From assembly GCA_028583605.1 (NCBI GenBank), contig CM053333.1:29863302-29927301 (forward strand): 64,000 nt of DNA, given 5' to 3'. The notes beneath the pieces are model-generated. The model was not told the DNA's origin. It did not search any database and was given only the letters and a program-made list of their open reading frames with translations. The position numbers and the translations under genes are program-made. Below are positions 53,746-64,000 of the stretch, piece after piece; positions within the stretch are counted from its first letter, which is position 1; the number at the start of each line of letters is the position of its first letter. Origin of the DNA: Dastarcus helophoroides (Eukaryota; Arthropoda; Insecta; Coleoptera; Bothrideridae).

Positions 53746-55653
53746 AGCTGTATCCTTTCATTTAATTCCTCTAGAATAAAAATCTGTTAAACTTAGGTTA
53801 ATTTTTTTTGTTTAACCTAAAAAAACTACTGTTACCCTTTTGCACTTATAAAATCCGCGATGGCTTCATGACTTTCAAGAAGGTGACCTCACATATAAAG
53901 CAAATACTTCGCAAAACGCACATTTAAAAATAATAAATTATTTTGGGATATTTGTCCAAAATTATCGATTTACGAAATAATGAGTGTATTCCATTCATTC
54001 GCACCATACAGTATACTTTAAAACCATTATCGCCTCATTGAAACTTTAGTCATAAATTTAGCGCATAGGAATGTCAGGTTCCCAGGGCGAATTAGGGAAA
54101 AAAATAATTTTGTGAAGTGCGCTGGAGCGAGTGGAAGCGATTATTAACAAGAGAAGCGAATATCATCAACACCAACCCACACGAGTCTTTCTCTCCCACC
54201 TTTCTGCATCCCAAAAGCTCAAAAGATTGTAAGGCTTTCCTTTAGTAAATTAATTAAAACGCCAAACAGGATACCGACCCCTGCAGCAACTAGTTCATTA
54301 GTTAGATAGGGTTGCTAGTATTAGCAGCATGTTTTATAATAGTGTTAAATAAAGAGTTCGTTATCAACATTCGTTTAATTGACCCAGTTCCAGGCTTTAA
54401 AGCGACGTCGTAGGATAAGTGGTATTAATTGCATTACCCTCCTTACTGTTTATTTATAATTTAAGCAGCATATTTTTAATTTAAACTTTAAAGTTCTTCT
54501 ATTGAAACACCTACAATCTCTTGTGAAGTCTATGGTAATGAAAAAAGTAAATAGAGCTAATAGCATTGTGTTACTATAAAAAACAAGATAAAAATGGACA
54601 CACTTTTGGAATTTAAAACAATGAATTAGAATAAATTATATCAGTTAATATAATTAGGTGCGTCAAAGAAAAATTTGCTCTTCGACTATTGACATTGTAG
54701 CATAAAGAGTGTTATTTAAATATTTGCCAAGAACTTCAACTTGGAGTTTACACCGTGTCAATATTTATAAGTCGTAATGTTCTGGTGGAAAATTTATTTG
54801 CCGCCACATCCAGACCAAAAAACCTATGCAAATCCAACGGGTAATGCGGTTGCATAATAAAAAATTGTACATCCTAGTCATAACTACTAGTTCCCACTTT
54901 TACTCTGGCATAGCACCTTCAACTATCATTATCATCGAAGCATTCTATTAAAATTACGTATTTTACCTTCGATTGCGACAATAATTGTTCTGAAATCAAT
55001 TTGTTCATCTAATACAACTATAAATAATTTCTTATTTTTTAAACTAAAGCTGCAGTTCAACGAAGGGTTGTTTCATATGTATCGCTGGAGATGCTTTAAG
55101 AAAATTATTTCCGGAAAGTGCTCACACTATGGCCGACTCGACCCGCTGGGATCATTCGATCAAGTCGGGTGACAACTTCCATGTAATAAATGACAAAATT
55201 TGAAATTGAGTTGAAATTTTAAAATATGTGAATAGAGCAGTCACTAGGATATTGATCTTAGCCAGTTTTCGTTAAGCTAATAATAATAGTAGATGCTTAT
55301 TTACATTATTTTAAGATGAAAAATTCTTAGGAACCTAGGCCATTGGCGGTTTTGTTACGGAGATACAGGCTGGTAAATTGTTATAAAAAATTTAATGAAT
55401 ATTTAAATGACCGCTAAACGCCTTGAGCTTGCTTGATGCAATTTGATAAATTAAATAAGTACCTAAGATAAATGTGCATAAGTGTAGGCTGTGAAGTATT
55501 AAATCAACCTGTAGGTAAGTTACTAAAAAAATCCCCAGAAGTATAGCTGCCTTCACGCATAAACATTTTGATGATTGATATATTGCCTATATTTACGGGT
55601 TGTTTGACAGAGATAATCGGATTAAATATTTTCCACATTATTTTTATTATTAT
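53746..55653. other. No gene seen
   Basis: AT-rich spacer. Around 54330-54420, TTAAATAAAGAGTTCGTTATCAACA-like sequence has the look of an LTR end but no partner was found. Confidence 0.4.
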
Positions 55654-55819
55654 TGTTACGCGCGTTATCGGTTCGAATGATTACACTTGTGAATTTTACC
55701 ACTTTATTTCCAAACTAAACTCGGAACACTACAACTGAATAATTAACTTACTAACTAGCTACACTGACTTCTGACTGACTGCCTGACCCAGAGAAAGCCA
55801 ACCGGACCCCCTTTATATA

Positions 55820-56492
55820 CTACCTTGATCAAAAAGATCCCGGAATAACCACCGTGTAGCGCTCCCATCGTTTCGATTTGAGTTTTTTTTTGTTAAGTTG
55901 GCACATCTGTTGTTGATATTTCCTCCAAATCTTAGCGTCATAGCTTGACATTTGCGAAAGTTACGTAGCCAAGAGTGCATCTATCTCTGTGTGTGTTGGC
56001 GATTTTTTACAATTTTAGAAATGGATTTAAATTATTATTTGGGCGTTATGAGACGTTTGCGTGAAGCAATTCGCCGAAAGAGACCAGAATTGTGGAAAGA
56101 AAACTCATGGATTTTGCACCATGATAACGCAGCGTCGCACAACGCCATCATTATACGTAATTTTTTGACAAAAAATGCAACAAATACCATCCAACAGCCA
56201 CCGAATTCACCTGATTTGGCTCCCTGTGACTTTTTTCTATTCAATCGAATTATAAAACCATTACGGGGAACGCGTTTCAGCAGCCGAGAGGAAGTAATGG
56301 AAAAATCGCAGGAAGCACTGATGGGCATACCGAAAACCGAATATAAAAAATATTTCGAGGATTGGATCAAGCGCTGGCATAAGTGTGTTGCAGTCGATGG
56401 GGATTACTTTGAAGGGGACAATATAGATTTAGATAAATAAACTTGTATTTTTAATTTTCTGAATAAATTCCGGGAACTTTTTATCAAGGTAG
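55820..56492 (+). mobile_element. Internally deleted mariner inside the LTR
   Basis: Termini: CTACCTTGATCAAAAAGATC on the left and CTACCTTGATAAAAAGTTCC inward from the right, both continuing to CCGGAAT. TA flanks both sides (55818-55819 and 56493-56494). It is half the usual ~1.3 kb, having lost the transposase N-terminus. Its termini differ from the mellifera-type mariner at 17236, so it is a second mariner family. Confidence 0.9.
55952..56440 (+). pseudogene. mariner transposase, C-terminal half
   Basis: The open 162-codon frame has RRLREAIRRKRPELWKENSW, then ILHHDNAASHNA (second catalytic Asp) and NSPDLAPCDFFLFNRI (third Asp of D,D34D). The C-terminal tail has WIKRWHKCVAVDGDYFEG, usual for the family. 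The first ~170 residues, including the DNA-binding region and first Asp, are missing. The first 25 codons are probably not transposase. The intact frame suggests recent loss of function by internal deletion. Confidence 0.85.
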
Positions 56493-56654
56493 TAGATCTC
56501 TGGTTCAGGTTCTAGAAGTTTTCAGCAGATAAGGTTTATCGTTTGCTGAAATTTCTGAAACGCTTATCTGCCGTTTGCTTCATTATCGCGGCCGTTTTCT
56601 CTTATCAGATCTTTCTAGAAAATTTCCTTAGATTCTAAATTACATTTCGTTACA

Positions 56655-57102
56655 CTATTTTAACAACTTATTAATTTTCATCAGAAATTGACAAACCATT
56701 AAAAGAATGACTCTTAAAACAACCGACAATGAAGCAAACTATTTAACGAAGCGAACACCATTAAGAAATGTTACAGCGCTGCTACACGACCATGTCTAAA
56801 TATTACTAGTTCTTGTTGTTGCCACCACAAAATTAGAATTTCAATGGACTACATGTACCTAAAGTCGGTAAGAATTTTTTCTTCCACAATATAAAAACTA
56901 CGCTGTCATATTTTATTTAAACGTGTCTTTAACAAATCATATTTTAATTACAATAAAAAAATGTGTTTTTTGTTACAAGAAACAGTTTAAGAGTGAATCA
57001 ATATTTTATTTGACTATACAAATATTGTGTCCCTAAAAAATTATATCATTAAATTTTTCTTATTAAAGCAACATTTAACTCAAATAAACATCAGAGCTGG
57101 TC
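56655..57102. other. Short spacer, no gene
   Basis: AT-rich sequence between the solo LTR and the long-inverted-repeat transposon. Confidence 0.4.
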
Positions 57103-57811
57103 GTACCGGGTGGCCAACTAAGAAAGGACGCCGGCTATATCTCAGCAAGGAGTCACTTTACAGCTATGGAAAAAAATGTCGAAAAGTGGCCCTGAAAAAT
57201 CGCTGGAAAATATTTTTGAAGTTCTAAAATAACCGCTAGGTGGCGTAATACGTAGGACTCAATAGAAAATTAAGATTTTCTTGAAATTTTGCTTAATTAA
57301 GATATATTAAAAATGCATGCATTGAAATTCTAGAGTAATTTCGACTTGTTTTTATTTTACACTTTTGGTTCTATCTCTAAAAATAAAATGGTGGGGAGAC
57401 GCCGAAAAAAATGTTTAATTCCATTTACTTCAATTAGCCTTAATATAATTTAACACATTTATTCTCCATAGAAAGAGTTCTATTTAGTCTATCGACAGCA
57501 CTTTCATATGTTTTTATTTCAAAATTATTGTCGCTGCCACAGCGCGTTATAAAATGGTAACAAACTTTGCCGTTTTTATAAAAAAAATCAAATAGAATGA
57601 TATTTTAATTTTAACACCTTAAAATAAAGAATGGAGAGCTCTAGATATCAGTGGAAACCCCAACACGATATCTATTGTCTAACAGGAGATATTGGCAAAT
57701 AAAATTTCAGTAACGTTAAAGCTTGATGACGTTGTTTACCATTGAGAATACGAAATCAGAGGATGTTTAGAATGTGTCTTACATAAACATGACAATAAGT
57801 AATTAACATAC

Positions 57812-58166
57812 TGTAACGAAACGTAAATTATAGAATTTAGTACGTAAGAAAATTTTCTAGAAAGATCTGATAAGAGAAAGCGGCCGCGATAATGAAGCAA
57901 ACGGCAGATAAGCGTTCCAGAAATTTCGGCAAACGACAAGCCTTATCTGCTGGATTTTTCTAGAACCCGGAAGTGAGAACTATATAAGGCGGTCGCCTTT
58001 CCCTCAAGTCAGGTAGTTAGTCAGTGTAGTTAATTAGTGAGTTAATAGTTAGAAGTCAATAAGTGAGTTAATTATATTCAGTTGTAGTGTTCCGAGTTTA
58101 GTTTGGAAATAAAGTGTGTTCAATTCAACGAGTGTTAATAATCATTCGAACCGATAGCCCGCAACA
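57812..58166 (+). mobile_element. Solo LTR of the Gypsy family nested in the inverted-repeat transposon
   Basis: It begins TGTAACGAAACGTAAATTAT and ends GATAGCCCGCAACA. It carries AAAGCGGCCGCGATAATGAA, a CTATATAAGG box and AATAAAG. The flanks are ATAC and AAAC (one mismatch). It is most like the LTR at 55654. Confidence 0.88.
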
Positions 58167-58289
58167 AAACCTTTAGTGATCTAATAGTAATAACAGTGAG
58201 TTATGTAAAAAATTAACCGAAGAAACAAATTGATGTTTAAAAAAGTAAAAGGAAAACATAATACATTACATTAAAAATGTTAAATTAAA

Positions 58290-58760
58290 ATCGTCCATTA
58301 ATTCAAGCCCTAGATGTTTAAACTGATTGCAGTCCATTATTTTTATGCAGTGAATCCTCTGACAAATGGACAACACTGCCATTGACCATTCTCCCACTTT
58401 AAATAGTGTTTCTAATTCATCATGTCGTTTCTTTGGTAGACTTATTGGCAAAAACAAGGTCTTTTATTCGCCTGATAAATAAAAATCAAGGCAAGTCAGA
58501 TCTGGGGACCTGGATGGCCAACAAACTGACTTCCACTTCTTATCCCCCTGTCACGTGTTCCTGGCTTTAAATGGTGGTTCAGCATATCTGCAAGTCATTA
58601 GCTATTGTTCTAGTACTTAAATGAGGATTAAATTTCACATACTCTAAAATATTTATAATTTATTGCTCGATGCGACCTCACGTTATCTTCTAAACAGAGG
58701 GACTCTTTCACTTTGATTAGGTTTTTTGGGATAGTGCACACGTAAATTTAGCAGTATCAG
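58290..58760 (-). pseudogene. IS630/mariner-type transposase, internally deleted
   Basis: On the minus strand, from higher coordinates: HYPKKPNQSERVPLFRR, then ILEYVKFNPHLSTRTIANDL, a helix-turn-helix of the VLNYIEENPHTSTR kind. After a deletion follow WKSVCWPSRSPDLTCLDFYL and a C-terminal helix region (KKRHDELETLFKVGEWSMAV). The central part with the first two Asp boxes is gone. The gene lies between the long arms of its own transposon. Confidence 0.7.
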
Positions 58761-59507
58761 TTGCATTTTGATGCATTCGAAATAAATGGTTAACACGTCA
58801 AATGCTTCTTTATTTGTATAAATCTTTTTAATTTTATAAAGAAATATAAAAGCGGAAATACCAATTCAGTTAGAAGAGCAGGTAGTAAACACAATTACAA
58901 CCTTAGAGATTTGAATTTTTTTATTTCATTTTCGCAGTTCAATGGCCACTTTACCAATTTTGTAGGCAAACTATGTGATAATTCATAACTTAAACTTTGT
59001 TTGCCAATATCTTTGGTTAAACAAAAAAAATCGAGTTGTGGTTTTTACTTATATTTGGGGCTGTAGCAGCGCCAATAATTTAAAAATAAATACATATGAA
59101 AGTGCAGTCGATAGACTAAATAACACTCTTTCTATAGAGACTAAATTTGTTAAAATTCATTAAAGCTAACTGAAGTAAATTGCATTAAAAAAAAATTTTT
59201 CGACGCCTTCCCACCACTTTATTTTTAGAGATAGAATAAAAAGTGTAAAACAAAAACAAGCCGAAATTACTCTAGGATTATAATGCATGTATTTTCAATA
59301 TACCTTAATTGGACAAAATTTCGAAAAAATCCTAATTTTCTATTCAGTCCTACGTATTACGCCACCTAGCGGTCATTTTAGAACTTTAAAAATATTTTCC
59401 AGCGATTTTTCAGGGGCACTCTTCTTATTAAAATTTTTTCCCAAAGCTATGAAGTGGTTAGTTGCTGAGATATAGCCGGCGTCCTTTCTTAGTTGGCCAC
59501 CCGGTAC

Positions 59508-61610
59508 TTTTAAAATGGTGCTTATTTTATTCAGCAAATTTTATAAAACAAACACATGTTTAGGAGTTACTTAACAAACTATTAAATTGTTATATAATTC
59601 AATACTCCGTTAAGAAGCATTCTTTATAGAAACTTTTCGTTTTAAATACTAATGATAGCAATCACCTTCTTTAGATTGTCAGAGTAATTTTGACTCATCT
59701 GGCATAAAAAATTGTAAAGTTTACAAGTTAGAAACTAAAAATCTCAAATATATTTGATTTTTTCTCAAGAACTGAAAATGTCTAGAATGTTTATAATTTC
59801 GAAATTTAGGTCAAAATTTTTAAATAAGTGTTTTAATAAGGTTTTTTCTTTCGAAATTTCGATTTTGTTAAAAAAATTTTATTTTTGGTTCTCAAGATGT
59901 CGATTATAATGCAAAATTAAAAAAATAAAAAGTTTAACTTGACATTTTGAGTAAATGGTTGAAATTTTCTGAAAAACACTCAAAATATACGTATGTACAT
60001 AACAATTTCTCAACATTTCTAGAAGTTAAATTTTTGAGAAAATGTTAATAAATTTAGATTTTTTCAAGTTTTTTTTGAAATAAAGCTTGCAATATTTATT
60101 TTTTCACATGATATTTAGACTTTAGTCTCTAAATGCACTTTATCCTGTCCTGGAAATTTGACACTTGAATAAACTAAAAAATATAAGATTAAAGTTTTTT
60201 TATATAAAAACGCACATTTTCAAAAAACTTATATTAATAATTCTGTTATTTCGAAGTCAAAATTTAGACATTTCTTAAAATATTGACTTTTTTCTCTTAA
60301 AATTCAGACATGTTTTTCTGATATTTCAAATTAAAACTTAGACATTTTAAAACTAAAATCGATATTCCGAGATTGCCCTAGATATTTGGAGCAAAAATTC
60401 GAAATATTTAAAACTTTTGAGAAAAGAGACAAATTCAATTTAAAAACCTATTTTTAAGGTTTAAATCCAAATTTTTTACAAGAAAACCGAAATGTCAAGG
60501 TCATTTAAATCATTCTATACACGGGGTCAAGTCAGATGTCTGTCAAATTTTATTTGCCTAGTAATCATAAAAATTAGCCAAAAACCGTGGTTTTGTATAA
60601 AGTTTGTCTCAGTGGACGTTGGATGAGTACCTTTGTTATTAGTGAAGAGATATAAAATCGGTTAAAGCGCAAGGTAGTGTGGAATTTTATATCCATCAAC
60701 ATGTCATTGACAAAACAATCAAATACCGATTTATTCAGATTTTATTAAGAAAAAATTAAAAAATGTTTTTCTAAAATTACTTCTTTATTGATAGTCAGAC
60801 AAAAAAAATACCTTAAACCATCTTTGTTTAGTTTCCCAAAAGCTTCGCCATAGCATAGTTAACTATTTTCGTGTTAAATAATTTCTGGAAAAATTATGGC
60901 AACTTCGCTTTTTTCTTATGGACACCAGATTGGATTTTCGCGTGCTCGAATTTAGCAAAATTTTCTGAATAATTTGACATGAGAGCAAAACACAACCATA
61001 GTATGTATGTGGAAATGAATGCAATAAAAGCAACTATTCATTTTATTTTAATGTTTACGGTGAATGAAATTAAAAATTTTAAATTAAGTATCCAATGCTT
61101 CCTGGAGCTGACAAATTATAAAGAAGTCCACAAAAAAGTTGCTCTTTTGTTATGAGATTTCTTAGACATTCTTTCAATAAGTGTTTTAAAATGTACACTT
61201 CTGATGTATTTTATCAAGCATACGTGCTTTCGTTCGTTCAGAATGATTAACTTTAGATCAAGCGTGTAATTTCACCTAGAGGCAAACCCTTCTTTACCTA
61301 CTTAATGTTCACCAAAGAGTATAGCATACAGAGGGGCTGGAAAACCAAATATCTAAAGTTGCATTTCTCCAATGGTGGAGGTGTGAGTATCAAAAATCAC
61401 TTCTTTGCGGAGGGGTTTTAATGCTGAGAGATACATTAATGAGTGTGTGAACGAACACATGGTGGCTTATATGCCTTTTATTGTAGAAAATGTTTTCTTA
61501 GTATTTACATGATAGGTATTATGCACCTAACCAGATACCTATGTAATACATAAATGAAGTTGGTGTCCAACACTCCACAGTAGTTCAGATTATTGAGGAG
61601 TGTGATAGTT
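59508..61610. other. No gene seen, very AT-rich
   Basis: Long runs of A and T with short repeated words (AAATTTAGACATTT-like) but no clear unit. No open frames with motifs. Confidence 0.5.
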
Positions 61611-61956
61611 TAGGAAGAATGGTTAATCAGAACCGAAGATCGTCGCACAAACCAAGTCCAACAGGATATGACAACATTACGATCGGGGCTGACAACATAG
61701 AAGTGGTAGAAGACTTTACGTATCAAGGCACCAACATCGCAAATGATAGAAATGAAGACAAAGAAATCGGCAAAAAAACCACCCAGGCCAACAGAGCATA
61801 TTTCTCACTTACATCAATATTCCGATCGCGGGACATTCACCGAAAAACAAAACTACGAATATACAAGACCATCATCCGACCAATCCTATGCTAGGGCTGT
61901 GAAACGTGAACATTCACTCGGAAATCGGCTGACGCAATCATTTCAGCGAAAGATAT

Positions 61957-62297
61957 TGTTGCGCGTTATCGGTTCGAATGATTAAATACGCCGTGAATTG
62001 CAAACACTTTATTTCAAAACTGAACTCGGAACACTACAATTGCAATTCACTAACACTGTTTAATTAACTAACTTATTCACTGAATTCTAACCAACCACTA
62101 ACTAACTGAGGGAAAGTCGACCGGACCCCCCTATAAATAGATCCCGTCTCGGGTTCTGGAAGAATTCCGCAGATAAGGCTTATCTTTTGCCAAAATTTCT
62201 GGAGCGCTTATCTGCAATTTGATTTATTATCGCGGCCGCTTCCCCTTATAATTTTTTTTTAATTCCCAATTAATCTTTTTAATTACATTTTGTTACA
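61957..62297 (-). mobile_element. Solo LTR of the Gypsy family inside a LINE reading frame
   Basis: The minus-strand LTR begins TGTAACAAAATGTAATTAAA at 62297 and ends ATAACGCGCAACA at 61957. The flanks ATAT and CTAT agree at three of four bases. Removing the LTR and one flank copy rejoins the interrupted LINE frame, which confirms the exact ends and the 4-bp duplication. Confidence 0.9.
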
Positions 62298-62582
62298 CTA
62301 TTAAGGCAAATGCTCGGACCAGTAAATGATGGCGGCACCTGGAGGACGCGATATAACCGTGAACTGTAACAACTCTTCGAAGAGACATCAGTGGAAACCT
62401 ACGCAAAACTAAGAAAGCTACAGTATAGGACATGTAGTGAAGATGGAAGATTGTAAGCTCCAAAAATGGATCGTAAAAGGTCAGTAGGAAGACCGAGAAG
62501 GAGATGGGAAGACAGAGTTAGGGAAGACGCACATAACATCGCCCAAGTAGAGAATTTGGAGAAACACTGCTCTGGACAGAAT

Positions 62583-62593
62583 AGCATGAGAGA

Positions 62594-62660
<67 letters not shown>
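62583..62660 (+). repeat. (GA)n microsatellite followed by poly-G
   Basis: About 34 GA units with a few interruptions, then ten or more G. Frames over it (ERER on plus, SLSL on minus) are artefacts. Confidence 0.95.
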
Positions 62661-62690
62661 ATCAGTTTTCAACTGGTCTAAATCAACCGG

Positions 62691-63184
62691 GTGCTAATAA
62701 ACGAATGAAAGCAACTAATTATCCCAAGTAAAGTTCTTGATTTTATTCAATCCATACCAAAAAGATAGGAAATATTGCTACAGACCGAAGGAAAAAAAAC
62801 TTGCATTACTCTTAGGATGTCAATTTTTTAATGTTTGTGTTATGTTTCTTGTAATAATTCTTATTATTTTTTGAAAGAAGGTTTGTTATTGAAACTAGAA
62901 TAAAATGAAAGATCGTTTTACTCTAGCTTCAAAAATCAAGAGGTTGGAGTACAACTTATGTTTTAATATTTTTGCAATTTCTTTAAATACTTATCCCATT
63001 TATTTTGCGGGTGATTGTAAATATCTATCCACTATCAGTTGTTTAAATTAAATATTGTCCCTTAAATTTAATGATTAAAAGTGAAATTTTAGTTAACTAA
63101 ATAGGTATTACCAAACAACAATAAAAAATATAACATATCCGAAAAACAAATTTATATTCACGAGCTGGAAATAAAACATTTAAA
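62691..63184. other. No gene seen
   Basis: AT-rich spacer after the LINE. Confidence 0.45.
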
Positions 63185-63340
63185 AAAAATTGGGCAGTTA
63201 TGGGGACTGCCGACAGAAATGAAAACTTAAAACCATGATATAACGCATTTCAAGATATTTCAAAAAAAATCTTTTTTCAAACTTTCAACGGTTTCTCTCA
63301 GTTTAGGATAAGTACAAATAATTGAGGGCGGCGACTAACA
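63185..63340 (+). repeat. Dispersed repeat family A, copy 3
   Basis: TTGGGCAGTTATGGGGACTG, CAAGATATTTCAAAAAAAAT and TACAAATAATTGAGGG repeat the block at 4730-4862 with a small insertion (CTTTCAACGG) near 63281. Confidence 0.7.
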
Positions 63341-63576
63341 TCCGCTTGTTTATTTTTTATTGTTTTTAAGAGTGTAAGTCAAAATAAGAGAGTGCTTTTT
63401 TCCTTTAATTGTATGCTAGTTTTATCTAACATTAGTGTTAAATTAATAAGGAATATATTTGTAACTGATGAATCTCCGTATCTGCCAGGTGTAAATGTAA
63501 ATCGTTTGATTGGTAATGTGAGGCTTGTGGTAAGTTCGGAGGAGTTTGCATATTATCAGCATTAATGTTAATGAGT

Positions 63577-63765
63577 TCACTTTAGAAATGGTTTAACTAA
63601 GTCATATATATCATTTTCGGATTCTGTCGGACTAAATGGACATATTTCAAGAGGTCGGAATCCGTTAGCAGCCTTTTCGAGATTACTGCAACGATTAAAG
63701 GCTTTAATGAATAATGTCGCTACATATTGTGTGATTTCTCTTCCTAGATATTCTGTCACGTACAT
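63577..63765 (-). pseudogene. pogo/jerky-type (DDE_1) transposase C-terminal relic
   Basis: The minus frame reads EYLGREITQYVATLFIKAFN, RCSNLEKAANGFRPLEICPF and SPTESENDIYDL. R-x-I-T-Q-x-x-x-A-x-L-F...A-x-x-x-x-x-A-x-x-GF-x-x-x-G/E-I-x-P is the usual C-terminal pattern of long pogo/jerky-like transposases in insects. No catalytic residues remain. With family A repeat just upstream, both may belong to one decayed transposon. Confidence 0.6.
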
Positions 63766-64000
63766 TGTACAATTTCCATTTCCGAATATAAACTCACTTC
63801 AGGGGCCTAATAAATATTAAATCTAAACGAAATTATCTATATAGCTTCGGTATTGTCGACAACAGAGGTTTGTTTTCACTTCAGGCTCAGAAAAAATTAA
63901 GTATGAAAGTTTTAGGTAATAAATATTGTCCACAATTAATTTCTTGCTCCTTATTCATCATACACCTTTTGTAAAGCTCTTAAGCTCAACTTGGTAATCG
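63766..64000. other. No gene seen at the right edge
   Basis: AT-rich sequence without motifs. Confidence 0.4.

Larger units (their letters stand above)
55654..56654 (-). mobile_element. Solo LTR of the Gypsy family split by a mariner
   Basis: The minus-strand LTR runs from 56654 (TGTAACGAAATG...) to 55654 (...CGCGCGTAACA), with the GCGGCCGC-type signature reduced to CGGCCGCGATAATGAAG. Its U5-side part (55654-55819) and U3-side part (56493-56654) are separated by a 673-bp mariner. The flanks TTAT and CTAT match at three of four bases. Confidence 0.85.
57103..59507 (-). mobile_element. DNA transposon with ~450-bp inverted arms and transposase relic
   Basis: The tips are GTACCGGGTGGCCAACTAAG, with further matching AAAGGACGCCGGCTATATCT, against the reverse complement at 59440-59507. 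Pairing continues through GTAATACGTAGGACT, AATGCATG, AATTACTCTAG-type words and CATATGAAAGTGC to about 57550 and 59055. The centre contains a minus-strand transposase relic and a later solo LTR (57812-58166). The arms differ by roughly one base in ten by eye. Long arms plus IS630/mariner-type transposase resemble the smaller element at 12972. Confidence 0.78.
61619..62690 (+). pseudogene. RTE-like LINE C-terminus, split by a solo LTR
   Basis: Before the LTR: ADNIEVVEDFTYQGTNIAND, KKTTQANRAYFSLTSIFRSR and TKLRIYKTIIRPILC, the usual thumb-side region of RTE-like LINE RTs. A second frame reaches SFQRKIL at the LTR. After the LTR the same frame resumes with the RQMLGPVNDGGTWRTR region, and farther on KRSVGRPRRRWEDRVREDA, the basic C-terminus. 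The insertion is a clean split plus a 4-bp duplication. The element ends in a GA-rich repeat. Confidence 0.8.

Noticed and set aside
54330..54420. Possible LTR end (AATAAAGAGTTCGTTATCAACA-like)
   Set aside because: No partner LTR, no start and no clear primer site; other copies not seen here.
62466..62681. Arg/Glu-rich protein with ERER repeats
   Set aside because: The first half is the LINE C-terminus and the rest is the GA microsatellite.

Overview
The window looks like a stretch of a large, AT-rich, repeat-packed arthropod genome, most likely an insect and possibly a beetle; the species call is an inference from the mobile-element mix and from small introns. Almost everything that can be named is a transposable element or a fragment of one. 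Only one piece of ordinary host gene is convincing: two minus-strand exons at 16870-17124, separated by a 52-bp intron. They encode a segment resembling the N-terminal DUF4062-type region of NACHT/WD-repeat (NWD1/NWD2-like) proteins.

Layout. 1-2706: 3' part of a Jockey/CR1-like LINE. 2862-3389: short PIF/Harbinger element with a MADF-like ORF. 5488-7000: broken RTE-like LINE containing a perfect 54-bp palindrome. 7356-9433: Tigger/pogo element. 11291-18947: LTR fragments, a long-inverted-repeat element, transposase relics, the two host exons and a mellifera-type mariner. 21000-24000: degenerate elements with a well-formed hammerhead ribozyme. 25085-27214: two LINE fragments back to back. 27228-33396: full-length Ty3/Gypsy element with identical LTRs. 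33427-34591: inverted-repeat element. 35676-38171: second Tigger. 38188-38485: hAT relic. 39182-41950: solo LTR, partly dimeric hammerhead element and decayed Tc1. 44685-44880: Penelope-like reverse transcriptase relic. 45140-47972 and 50034-52644: two more LINEs. 52764-53346: element with an intact hammerhead and 16-bp flanking repeats. 55654-62690: nested solo LTRs, a deleted mariner, a 2.4-kb inverted-repeat transposon and an RTE-like LINE split by a solo LTR.

One Gypsy family dominates. It has one complete copy, six solo LTRs (one split by a mariner, one inside a LINE frame) and one head-to-head chimeric LTR. Its insertions are flanked by 4-bp, mostly ATAY-like, duplications. The complete copy has identical LTRs, a tRNA-Leu-type primer site and a large Glu/Arg/Lys/Gln repeat in Gag, but one extra base breaks pol between RNase H and integrase.

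The most unusual signal is a set of self-cleaving RNA motifs: two structurally complete type I hammerheads (23635-23693 plus, 53035-53095 minus), one copy with a damaged cleavage site inside a tandem 374-bp-period element (40057-40115 minus), and two more degenerate hammerhead-like copies. With the Penelope-like RT relic, this suggests retrozyme-like non-autonomous retroelements mobilised by Penelope-like elements. All statements come from reading the sequence; no alignment or folding program was run.
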